Below, one piece after another: positions 8,355-18,199 of a stretch of 25,854 bases of DNA. The notes beneath the pieces are model-generated. The model was not told where the DNA came from, did not search any database, and saw only the letters and a program-made list of their open reading frames with translations. Location: NCBI GenBank assembly GCA_018398815.1, contig CM031618.1:55114395-55140248 (forward strand), in the 5' to 3' direction. The position numbers were made by a program, and so were the translations under genes. Source of the stretch: Conus ventricosus. Its lineage: Eukaryota > Mollusca > Gastropoda > Neogastropoda > Conidae. Numbering within the stretch: the first letter of the stretch is position 1; each line of letters begins with the position of its first letter.

Positions 8355-10756
8355 GACTGTGTTTACTGTTTATTGGTATGAATCACGCCCATTCTGTAGG
8401 GTCGTTTGTATGGTAAACTGTTGACTGGTTTACTGTTTATTGGTATGAATCACGCGCCATTCTGTAGGGTCGTTTGTATGGTAAACTGTCGCTGTGTTTA
8501 CTGTTTATTGATATGAACCACGCGCCATTCTGTAGGGTCGTTTGTATGGTAAACTGTCGCTGTGTTTACTGTTTACATGTATTGATATGAATCACGCGAC
8601 ATTATGCAGGTTCGTTTGAATGGTAAACTGTCGATTGTGTTTACTGCTTATTGATATGAATCACGCGCCATTCTGTAGGGTCGTTGTATGGTAAACTGTC
8701 GCTGTGTTTACTGTTTATTGATATGAATCACGCGCCATTCTGTAGGGTCGTTTGTATGGTAAAACTGTCGACTGTGTTTACTGTTTATTGATATGAACAC
8801 GCGCCATTCTGTAGGGTCGTTTGTAGGTAAACTGTCGCTGTGTTTACTGTTTATTGATATGAACCACGCGCCATTCTGTAGGGTCGTTTATATCGTAAAC
8901 TGTCGACTGTGTTTATTGGTATGAATCACGCGCCATTCTGTAGGGTCGTTTGTATGGTAAACTGTCGACTGTGTTTACTGTTTATTGATATGAATCACGC
9001 GCCATTCTGTAGGGTCGTTTGTATGGTAAACTGTCGGCTGTGTTTACTGTTTATTGATATGAATCACGCGCCATTATGCAGGTTCGTTTGTATGGTAAAC
9101 TGTCGGCTGTGTTTACTGTTTATTGATATGAATCACGCGCCATTCTGTAGGGTCGTTTGTATGGTAAACTGTCGACTGTGTTTACTGTTTATTGATATGA
9201 ACCACGCGCCATTCTGTAGGGTCGTTTGAAATGGTAAACTGTCGACTGTGTTTACTGTTTATTGATATGAACCACGCGCCATTCTGTAGGCTCGTTTATA
9301 TGGTAAACTGTCGACTGTGTTTACTGTTTATTGGTATGAATCACGCGCCATTCTGTAGGGTCGTTTGTATGGTAAACTGTTGACTGTGTTTACTGTTTAT
9401 TGGTATGAATCACGCGCCATTCTGTAGGGTCGTTTGTATGGTAAACTGTCGGCTGTGTTTACTGTTTATTGATATGAATCACGCGCCATTATGCAGGTTA
9501 GTTGGTATGGTAAACTGTCGGCTGTGTTTACTGCTTATTGATATGAATCACGCGCCATTCTGTAGGGTCGTTTGTATGGTAAACTGTCGGCTGTGTTTAC
9601 TGTTTATTGATATGAATCACGCGCCATTCTGAGGGTCGTTTGTATGGTAAACTGTCGACTGTGTTTACTGTTTATTGATATGAACCACGCGCCATTCTGT
9701 AGGGCCGTTTGTATGGTAAACTGTCGACTGTGTTTACTGTTTATTGATATGAACCACGCGCCATTCTGTAGGGTCGTTTATATGGTAAACTGTCGACTGT
9801 GTTTATTGGTATGAATCACGCGCCATTCTGTAGGGTCGTTTGTATGGTAAACTGTCGGCTGTGTTTACTGTTTATTGTATGAATCACGCGCCATTCTGTA
9901 GGGTCGTTTGTATGGTAAACTGTCGGCTGTGTTTACTGTTTATTGATATGAATCACGCGCCATTATGCAGGTTCGTTTGTATGGTAAACTGTCGGCTGTG
10001 TTTACTGTTTATTGATATGAATCACGCGCCATTCTGTAGGGTCGTTTGTATGGTAAACTGTCGACTGTGTTTACTATTTTAAAATTGGTATGAATCACGC
10101 GCCATTCTGTAGGGTCGTTTGTATGGTAAACTGTCGACTGTGTTTACTGTTTATTGGCATGAATCACGCGCCATTCTGTAGGGTCGTTTGTATGGTAAAC
10201 TGTCGACTGTGTTTACTGTTTATTGGTATGAATCACGCGCCATTCTGTAGGGTCGTTTGTATGGTAAACTGTCGGCTGTGTTTACTGTTTATTGGTATGA
10301 ATCACGCGCCATTCTGTAGGGTCGTTTGTATGGTAAACTGTCGACTGTGTTTTACTGTTTATTGGTATGAATCACGCGCCATTCTGTAGGGTCGTTTGTA
10401 TGGTAAACTGTCGACTGTGTTTACTGTTTATTGGTATGAATCACGCGCCATTCTGTAGGGTCGTTTGTATGGTAAAACTGTCGACTGTGTTTACTGTTTA
10501 TTGGTATGAATCACGCGCCCATTCTGTAGGGTCGTTTGTATGGTAAACTGTCGACTGTGTTTACTGTTTATTGGTATGAATCACGCGCCATTCTGTAGGG
10601 TCGTTTGTATGGTAAACTGTCGACTGTGTTTACTGTTTATTGGTATGAATCACGCGCCATTCTGTAGGGTCGTTTGTATGGTAAACTGTCGACTGTGTTT
10701 ACTGTTTATTGGTATGAATCACGCGCCATTCTGTAGGGTCGTTTGTATGGTAAACT
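8355..10756. repeat. 69-bp satellite array, about 35 units, with higher-order structure
   Basis: The consensus unit runs TGTGTTTACTGTTTATTGRT, ATGAATCACGCGCCATTCTG, TAGGGTCGTTTGTATGGTAA, ACTGTCGAC: 69 bases. Length over unit size gives about 35 copies after the gap. Variant units occur in order: ATTATGCAGGTT replaces ATTCTGTAGGGT at 8601, 9073, 9488 and 9962, and units lacking TACTGTT occur near 8915 and 9805. From about 10090 to 10750 the units are nearly uniform (TTGGTATG type with GTCGAC), while 8600-10080 mixes GATATG, GTCGGC and the ATTATGCAG type. The array ends inside GGTAAACT at 10756. Because 69 is divisible by three, one frame reads as 23-residue repeats starting MNHAPFCRVVCMVNC, but unit indels break it repeatedly. 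Confidence 0.97.
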
Positions 10757-10819
10757 TGTATGAACTTGGAGGCTCCCCTCTCCCTTCAAACCTTGACTAT
10801 CCCTCTCCCTCAGTCTCTC

Positions 10820-10842
10820 TCTCACACACACACACACAACAC

Positions 10843-10903
<61 letters not shown>

Positions 10904-10949
10904 ACACACACACGTACACTCACGCACGTACGTACATACACACACACAC
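10820..10949. repeat. (CA)n microsatellite with CACG/TACG interruptions
   Basis: Long CA run with ACAACACAACA near 10840 and GTACACTCACGCACGTACGT at about 10913-10933. Confidence 0.95.
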
Positions 10950-11694
10950 CTCAGGGCTAAATGCAAAATCAAAAATGTTTTAAGAAAGACCATTTCTTTC
11001 TCTTCCCCCCCCCCCCTCCCCCCCATCCCCGTTACCTTTGAACGTTTTTCCCACCCTTTTTTTTAACGCCGAGACCAAGAATTGTAGCCAAATCGCCGAA
11101 GGTCTGAACACGACGTGGTCTCATTCATTCGCCTTTAAGAATGTCAGTGGTGAAGCCGCCATGTCATTCTTTGTATGTTGTTCTCGGGATTTTTTTTTTT
11201 TTTTTTTTTGCGGGTGCAAACCGTTCATCACGATGTAACCAATTTCAGGCTGTGAACTTTCTTTCACCTGTATTAATAGGATCGCCATGAAAAACACAAA
11301 CAAATATAGAAACAAACAAAGAATCTGAAAGCAGACAAAAAGAAAAGCCCCCTGGCCTATGTACATGGTCGGCTGAAATAGAATCATCAAATTGATAAAT
11401 ACATACATGAATACATAATTGAATTGATTTATAGATGAATGGATAGATAAATTATATATAAATGCATATATAAATAAAGAAGTAGATAAATGCATAAACA
11501 AATAGATAAAATAAATACATGAACAGACATAAAATAATAGACAAATAAATGAATGAAACAAATGAATGATTCAATAATACATAATGAATAAATAAACAGA
11601 TAAATAAACAGATAAATAAATAACAATTAAATGAATAAATAAAACAAATAATAAATAAATTTGAAAAAATCTTGCCAATGGTCTCTGTTGGCAG
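10950..11694. other. Likely intron or flank upstream of the LIM exon; AT-rich repeats
   Basis: C run at about 11006-11024, T run at about 11191-11209, then unique sequence to 11380. From about 11395 to 11670 there are imperfect ATAA / GATA / AATG tetranucleotides. The segment ends in TCTCTGTTGGCAG, a splice acceptor with a short pyrimidine tract. Apparent Ile-Tyr-Phe-rich frames on the minus strand come from the ATAA repeat. No exon for a first LIM domain is visible here. Confidence 0.6.
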
Positions 11695-11938
11695 GCTGTT
11701 CGGGTCGGACGGGTCGTGCATGGGATGCGGGCAGAAGATCCCGGCCAGCGAGATGGTGTTCCGCGTGCAGTCCACGGCTTACCACATCAAGTGCTTCGTC
11801 TGCGTCACGTGTCGCCAGCCCCTGCAGCCCGGGGACCGCTACGGCCTGGTCAACGGCAGCCTCTTCTGCGAGCAGGACTACCCCAAGGTCGCCAAGGGTC
11901 AAGGTCACGTGCCTCTGCCCGCGCGGACCTCGCACAAG
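11695..11938 (+). CDS. LMO4: Internal exon of an LMO4-like LIM-only protein (second LIM domain)
   Basis: This exon encodes a complete LIM domain, a double zinc finger that binds protein partners. LMO4-type proteins are nuclear adaptors that bridge LDB cofactors and transcription factors; they do not bind DNA themselves. The ligands follow C-x2-C-x18-H-x2-C-x2-C-x2-C-x18-C-x2-D: Cys 11717 and 11726, His 11783, Cys 11792, 11801, 11810 and 11867, Asp 11876. LMO4 rather than LMO1-3 or LHX is favoured by LFG at the start, CGQKIPASE, YHIKCF, PGDR and NGSLFCE. The acceptor TTGGCAG ends at 11694. The first base completes a split codon (expected Arg before LFG), and the donor AAG|GTGAGG follows 11938 in phase 0. 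The tail after the domain (YPKVAKGQGHVPLPARTSHK) differs from vertebrate LMO4. The exon is much more GC-rich than its surroundings and has no internal stop. First-LIM and terminal exons are outside the window or lost. Confidence 0.85.
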
Positions 11939-12839
11939 GTGAGGGGAAGGGGGTAGGAGTGGGGGGGAGGGGTGTGTTTGGGGGTGGGGTGGGATGGGGT
12001 TGTGTGTGTGGGGGGGGGGGGGGGGGGAGGGAGTGAGTGATGTGTGTTGGGGTGGGGATGGGGGAGTGATGTGTTGGTGTATGTGGGGCGGGTGGGGGGT
12101 GATGTGTGTGGTGTGTGTGTGTTCCTGTCCGCTGCATGGCTTTGTTGAAGGGGGGGGGGGGGGAGGATGGAGGGAGAGTTTAGAACGCGTGCGACATGCT
12201 GTCTCCTTTCTTTGTGTGGATTCGCGCGTTCGAGCTTAAGCACGGGCACGCGCAAACAAGCTAAGTGCGTGAAATACAATTTTTAAAAGAGAGAGAGAGA
12301 GGGGGATGGGGGGGGGGGAGTGGAGAGAAAGGAGGGGAAGGAAAGCCCATGGAACCTGCTTTCACGAACAACAACAACAACAACAAAAAATGATCTGGCT
12401 TTTCCTCGGACACTGGTTGAAAGAACACAAAACTCCAGTCTGACCAGGACAACAGCCAACAAACCATGATTGACGGTGCTCAATTCATCTCCCCCCCCCC
12501 CCCCCCCCCCCCCAACCCCCCCCCCCCCCCCCCCCCACACACAACACACACACCTACCCCCCCTTCTTCTCAAATGGACGTTTTCTCATGAGCCCTGCAC
12601 TACACCCAACACCGCATCTCCAGTTCTTTCACTTTCAAATTCCTCCTCCAAGCTTTCAGCCTCCGATCTTCCCTCCTTGGCATTACGGTCGCGGGCTGGC
12701 ACCGCTCACCTCCTCCTGCCTCCATGTCTTCTGGCACAGCCACATCGGGACTGGCTCCGTCTCCGTGCCTTCGCCATGACCCCTTTGGAGCGTTCAGTGT
12801 GTGGGGTGGTGGTCGTTGTGAGACATTGCCACCAGTGGT
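11939..12839. other. Probable intron downstream of the LIM exon; G- and C-rich low complexity
   Basis: Starts with the GTGAGG donor. A TGGGG/GTGTG-rich block runs to about 12170, with G runs at 12010-12027 and 12150-12161. GA then G runs lie at 12287-12320, CAA at 12368-12386, and poly-C runs of about 22 and 20 at 12491-12536. Between 12560 and 12839 the sequence is ordinary, but I recognise no further exon. In-frame read-through of the donor would stop at TAG 11954. Confidence 0.5.
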
Positions 12840-12939
12840 GTTCTCGCTGCTGAGTCGCTTTCTGTGGTGATGATGAGTGATGCCTGTTCGTTCTCGCTGC
12901 TGAGTCGCTTTCTGTGGTGATGATGAGTGATGCCTGTTC
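12840..12939. repeat. 50-bp tandem duplication
   Basis: 12840-12889 and 12890-12939 are identical as far as I can read. Each begins GTTCTCGCTGCTGAGTCGCT and ends GATGAGTGATGCCTGTTC. The lack of differences suggests a recent duplication or a local assembly error. Confidence 0.92.
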
Positions 12940-13035
12940 TGATCGGTTGTACTGAGTCCCCCCCCGCCCCCCCCCCCCTTGCCCCCGACTCCTCCAGCTC
13001 TGTCTCTGTCTCTGTCTCGCTGTATCTGTCCCTCT

Positions 13036-13317
13036 GTATTTGTCTCTCTTTGGCTGGTGGCTGGCTGGCTGGCTGTCTCTTGTCTGTCTGTCCCGTTTCT
13101 GTCTTCTCTTTTCTCCTCTCTCCCCTCTCTCTCTCTCTCCTCTCCCCTCCCCTCTCTCTGTGTCTCTCTCTCCCCTATCTCTCTCTCTGTATAGATGCAT
13201 AAAAAAGATGTGTGTGTGTGTGGGAGAGAGAGAGAGAGAAAGAGAGAAGACAGACAGAAGACAGACAGCCAGCCAGCCACCAGCCAGCCAGCCAGCCAGC
13301 CAAAGAGAGACAAATAC
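13036..13317. repeat. Imperfect inverted repeat with ~80-90-base arms
   Basis: The left arm starts GTATTTGTCTCTCTTTGGCT (13036) and continues through GGCTGGTGG, GGCTGGCTGGCTGTCT and GTCTGTCTG. The right arm, read on the opposite strand from 13317, starts with the same 20 bases and continues through the same GGCT, GGTGG and TGTCTGTCTTC elements. The arms cover about 13036-13120 and 13230-13317, with a spacer of CT, TG and GA repeats. The RNA or single strand could fold into a hairpin. Confidence 0.8.
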
Positions 13318-13377
13318 AAGCTAGAGAGCGTAGGACGGCACATGTTTTGTCTCCATACAATGAACGTATATCTATTC

Positions 13378-13434
13378 ACACACACACACACGCACGCACG
13401 CACGCACGCACGCACACACACACAAAACACCACA

Positions 13435-13472
<38 letters not shown>

Positions 13473-13483
13473 AGAGAGAGAAC

Positions 13484-13516
<33 letters not shown>
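13378..13516. repeat. CA / CACG / GA compound microsatellite
   Basis: CA and CGCA units from 13378 to about 13472, then GA to 13516. Frames across it are repeat translations. Confidence 0.95.
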
Positions 13517-13518
<2 letters not shown>

Positions 13519-13729
13519 GGCTGAATATGGTCTCTGTAGACAATCGCGCGGATGTTTGGCCAGAAATGTATGAACTTCATCCCTCTGTTTTGTGACATGA
13601 CGTGCACGGAACGTTCTGGTAGAGAGTGCTCCGAGCCTTGTGAGTTCTCCAGTGGGGTGAACAGATATGTTTCCTGGCCCCTGTGCGCTTTCACCTCTTC
13701 TCACCTGTGTCCTCAGCCACGCGGATATT
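13517..13729. other. Unassigned spacer
   Basis: Unique sequence between the GA repeat and the minus-strand LINE fragment. It may include 3' UTR of that LINE, but I cannot place the boundary. Confidence 0.35.
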
Positions 13730-14279
13730 GAGGATGACATGTACCCGACGTACGACTGGATGGGTCTGTCTGCCTGAGCGCCAAAACCAAGACGGTTAAG
13801 AGGATGTGCTGCGAGACCGTCTGCCGATGACCTGACTGACTTGACTTTGTCCCCTTCGCTCCTTGAGAAGCATAGGGCCTCAACAGCAACCTTCCACCTC
13901 CGTCTGTCCCTGGCACAGGTCTTGATCTCCCCCCAGGTCAGGCTGGAGCCTCTCAGTTCGTTCAGCAAGCTCCTCCTCCAGGTCTGCTTGGCGCCCTCGC
14001 TTCCTCTTGCCCTGCAGGTTCCACTCAAGCGCCTGCCTGGTGATGTTAGAGGGCTCCTTCCGCGTGTGTGGCCGACCCATCGCCACTTTCTCTTCCTGAC
14101 CTGGACGTCCATTGGCTGTTGGTTTGCCCTCGTCCACAGGTCGGTGTTTGGCACTCTGTCGAACCATCGCAAGTGGAGGATCTGCCGTAGACATTTGTTG
14201 ATGAAGGTTTGAGTTCTTCGTGAGGTGTTGGTGGTGACTCGCCAAGTCTCTGACCCGTAGAGTCTGCCGATAAGTGTGC
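13730..14279 (-). mobile_element. LINE fragment A: C-terminal end of reverse-transcriptase ORF, frameshifted
   Basis: On the minus strand from about 14279 downward, one frame reads LIGRLYGSETWRV, then FINKCLRQILHLRWFDRV, then NQQPMDVQVRKRKWRWVGHT. This is the segment after the reverse-transcriptase catalytic core of many LINEs. It then changes frame to RQALEWNLQGKRKRGRQ (about 14040-13990) and again to LTWGEIKTCARDRRRWKVAV followed by EALC (to about 13850). At least two frameshifts therefore break it. The wording (WRWVGHT, GKRKRGR, WGE, DRRRW) is that of RTE-like elements often mis-annotated as craniofacial development protein 2-like; the family call is from memory. The catalytic part is missing, so the copy is dead. 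Confidence 0.8.
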
Positions 14280-15345
<1,066 letters not shown>

Positions 15346-15367
15346 CACAGCAAGGAGAGCGTTTAGC

Positions 15368-15376
15368 TGTGTGTGT

Positions 15377-15417
<41 letters not shown>

Positions 15418-15419
15418 TG
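15368..15419. repeat. (GT)n microsatellite
   Basis: GT repeat following the C-terminal end of LINE fragment B. Confidence 0.95.
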
Positions 15420-15851
15420 TTAGACCACGCACTTTTGCCGAAATCTCATAATCTGTACTTTTGTATGGCTGTTTACCTCCCGTGGCATTTTATGTCAATT
15501 CGGCGCCCTTTTCAAAGAAGATTTTTCAAGTGCATTCAACTCAAGAGACAACTGTTTGTTGCTGCTGCTGCTGCTGCTGCTGTGGTTTTGTTACTTCTGT
15601 TCACCCGCGTGCTTTGTTGTGTTTGTTTATTTGTCAGCAACATCTCCCACAGACAGAAGAGCGAATTTGGGCGAAATGGAGTGGCAGGATGAACATGATG
15701 CCCCAGGGACAAACCGATCCCATGTTGGTCAGGATCCGGATCAAACGGAGTACGTAAATCCGTTCATCAAATCATGATATATTGACCACTGAAGTAACCG
15801 TTAACAAGTTGATATACTACCTACCAAGCAATATATAGTCAACTTTCTAGC
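15420..15851. other. Unassigned spacer with a CTG repeat
   Basis: Unique sequence containing a short GCT/CTG triplet run (about 15558-15582). Open frames of 70-107 codons pass through this run, but they show no domain and begin in repeats. I do not call them genes. Confidence 0.4.
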
Positions 15852-15854
15852 CAC

Positions 15855-16030
15855 ATAAACGTGCATATTTCGTATAATGCATGGGAAAAAACTTTTTCAG
15901 CCTGTTCCTCTCGACAAAAACGTGCTCATTTCGAATAATGCATGGGAGGTAACATTTTTCAGCATGTTCCTTGCGACATAGTGCTCATTTCGAATAATAC
16001 ATGGGAAGTCACTTTTTCAGCATGTTCCTG
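15855..16030. repeat. ~60-bp tandem repeat, three units
   Basis: Units are anchored by GTGCATATTTCG / GTGCTCATTTCG at 15861, 15922 and 15981. Each is followed by ATAATGCATGGGA (ATAATACATGGGA in the third), ACTTTTTCAGC and ATGTTCCT. The spacing is 61 and 59 bases. Confidence 0.88.
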
Positions 16031-16254
16031 CTATTATTTCCCTTGGGGGAAAAAACTGATTCTGGTGCTTCAGACCCATATTTTTAGGTCTGGGGTCTGC
16101 ACTCTGACGAGTGGTGTTTAGGTGAAAAGTGAGTGTGGCTGCGTGCGGCAGTGTGGTTATTGAGTCCCATACTCGGGACCCCATACCACCACTTTTCAGT
16201 CTGCACGGGAAACCCCTGATAGCTTTCTCCACTCTTTGGAGGGCGACTCTGTTC

Positions 16255-16255
<1 letters not shown>
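16031..16255. other. Unassigned spacer
   Basis: Unique sequence with partly complementary pieces (CCACCACTTTTCAGTCTGCA against GTCTGCACTCTGACGAGTGG is only a loose match). No gene, tRNA boxes or recognised repeat. Confidence 0.35.
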
Positions 16256-16289
<34 letters not shown>

Positions 16290-16361
16290 TAGTAGTACTT
16301 TCATTTTTACGTCTTTTCACAAAATTGTGTGATATTAGACGAGAGAGAGAGAGAGAGAGAG

Positions 16362-16446
<85 letters not shown>
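16256..16446. repeat. GT and GA microsatellites
   Basis: GT at about 16256-16287, an AGT triplet run, then GA at about 16340-16445 with small GGA and AAA interruptions. Confidence 0.95.
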
Positions 16447-16447
<1 letters not shown>

Positions 16448-16535
16448 GTATGTGTGTGATGCATATTTGTGTGGAAGTGCACGCAAAACATGGAATATTT
16501 ACTACTTATAACATTATAGCAAATATCTAACAGGA

Positions 16536-17075
16536 CTACATATTAAACAAAAGGAAAACTTTGAAAGCAAAATCAATATCAGAAAAAACATCAGTCACTG
16601 TCATGCCTAATAAACATGGTAAGTATGCCTTAAGAGTCACACAATCAAATAAAACGTGGGCTCTCGACACGTTTTCCTTACCACATATGCATTTTGTTCC
16701 TGCACTATATTTCGTTCTGAATGCGTCAAGTTTCAGTCTATAAAATACTGAAACAAAGTTTCTGTACTGATACATATCACGAACCTGCAGGTGTTCAATG
16801 CCTTCAACCTGATCAAAGCTGAGAGCATGGCTATTTCGAGCATTAACCCTCAAATAGGGGATGTTCTGGTTGTTTCTAAAACGTCCCAAGCCACTTTTTT
16901 TAAACTTGATGACACTCTTGTAAAGTCAAGGGGACAGAAAAGTGACTGTGCACTCATTTAGTTTTGGCTCCTTTTTTGGCAGATCTGTCAGCAAATTCAT
17001 TGCCCCAAATTCCACAGTGGGAAGGGACCCAGAAAAAAGTTAAATCGGTCCCTTGCACATCAAATATGAATTAAA
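16536..17075 (-). mobile_element. LINE 3' remnant with RNase H end and CCHC knuckle, disrupted
   Basis: On the minus strand from about 17070 the frame reads DVQGTDLTFFWVPSHCGIWG then NEFADRSAKKGAK. This is the last part of a type I RNase H domain with its conserved His and final Asp. A TGA at 16954-16956 interrupts it, and a frameshift at the T run 16895-16901 moves the sense to the next frame. That frame runs from LGRFRNN to CICGKENVSRAHVLFDC, a C-x-C-x8-H-x4-C knuckle with the same spacing as in 277-1266. The ORF ends at 16536-16538 after KVFLLFNM. The two LINEs have the same domain order but clearly different residues, so they are related families or old copies. This one is 5'-truncated and non-functional. 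Confidence 0.85.
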
Positions 17076-17089
17076 TGACATATTTCCTT

Positions 17090-17164
17090 TAGTGTGTGTG
17101 TGTGTGTGTTTTTGAGTGAGCGAGTGTGTGTATGTGTGTGTGTGTGTGTTGAGGGAGTGTGAGC

Positions 17165-17208
<44 letters not shown>

Positions 17209-17216
17209 GCGCGCGT
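17090..17216. repeat. GT / GAGT / GC microsatellite
   Basis: GT repeats with GAGTGAGCGAGTG interruptions at two places (about 17115 and 17160), ending in an alternating GC block (about 17194-17216) that could take the Z form. Confidence 0.93.
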
Positions 17217-18199
17217 TGTCGTTATCATGTCCAGTAAATTAACATAAACTGTCCAGTCCCCGCTCTCTTTCTCGCTGGACCCGATGAAAACAACGTTTCT
17301 CGCTCTACTCTCCGCACAAGATGCACTCGGAATGAGAGACTTCCACGCATAAAAACGTAGTTTACCGGATTGGAGTTTTTTGTGCGTTTGTTTGCTTTTT
17401 TTTTTTTTCATTCTTCAAGAAGAATCGGTGCTGGAAAAAAAAAACAAAACCTTTGAGTCATACCGTTGCTCTCACGATCACGAGGACATGGCAAAAGAAT
17501 AAACGGCTTTCAAACAACCTCGGTCGTTTGGGCTTTGTTTGTTTGTTTGTTTGTGTGTTTGTTTGTTTTTTTCTTTTCTTTTCCCGAAACATGCAAGACC
17601 AATCTTTCACTACAGGGACAAGAAACTTTGCTGGAGTGAAATATGATTTATCCTACGGGGTCTCTCGCCCAGATGAAAAGGGCCTTGGGGAGGTGGAGGG
17701 TGGGGTGGATGCGAGCCGTGGTGGGATGATGGGGTGGGTAGGGCGAGGCAGAGTGGTGGGGTGGGGGGGTTGGGGGGGGGTGTATTTCTGTTGCAGTTTA
17801 TCGACGCGTTTTTGTTGAGGACAAACTAAATCCATTTGTGGGAACATGAGTCGTCGCCGACAAGCAATTCACTTTTCGTGTTCTCCTGGCGTCAGGCCTA
17901 ATGACGAAGTCCTGCCCCTACACCTCCCCCCCCCCCACCCCACCCTCTACCCCCTCACCCCCTCTCTCCCTCCTCCGCACCCCCCCCCCCTTGTCTCCTG
18001 ATATTCCTATTCCTTCTCTCACAGTACCCACCATCCTCTCCCCTTCCCCCGTTGCCGCCCTACGAAAACTACCAGACTCTTGATTCTCAGGGATTGCATT
18101 TTCTTGCTTAGTGGCATTAATGGGCGGGAGAAAACTCCGGTCCGTTTTTTTCTTTTTTATTATTATTTTTATTTTTTTTTTGGTCTTTAAATAAAAGGA
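17217..18199. other. Spacer with G- and C-rich tracts; no recognised gene
   Basis: Unique to about 17530, then GTTT repeats (about 17536-17570), unique sequence with an open frame from 17453 of 121 codons that shows no domain, a GGTGGGGTGGG-rich block (17685-17790) and C-rich sequence (17920-17990). No exon borders are convincing. Confidence 0.45.

Noticed and set aside
8355..10756. CRISPR-like array
   Set aside because: Units are contiguous tandem copies without unique spacers, in a eukaryotic setting.
8909..10983. Long plus-strand frames reading MNHAPFCRVVCMVNC repeats
   Set aside because: They are the 69-bp satellite read in one frame. The frame breaks wherever a unit has an indel, and the same unit carries stops in other frames. 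No start, signal or splice context supports a gene.
11121..11775. Ile/Tyr/Phe-rich minus-strand frames resembling membrane segments
   Set aside because: They come from the ATAA/GATA tetranucleotide repeat and neighbouring T runs; the hydrophobic look is only composition.
12600..13694. 364-codon minus-strand frame
   Set aside because: It runs through CA, GA, CT and CAGC repeats, the inverted repeat and the 50-bp duplication; composition changes with each repeat and no domain is present.
13841..14212. 123-codon plus-strand frame
   Set aside because: Antisense to LINE fragment A, whose minus-strand motifs explain the openness.
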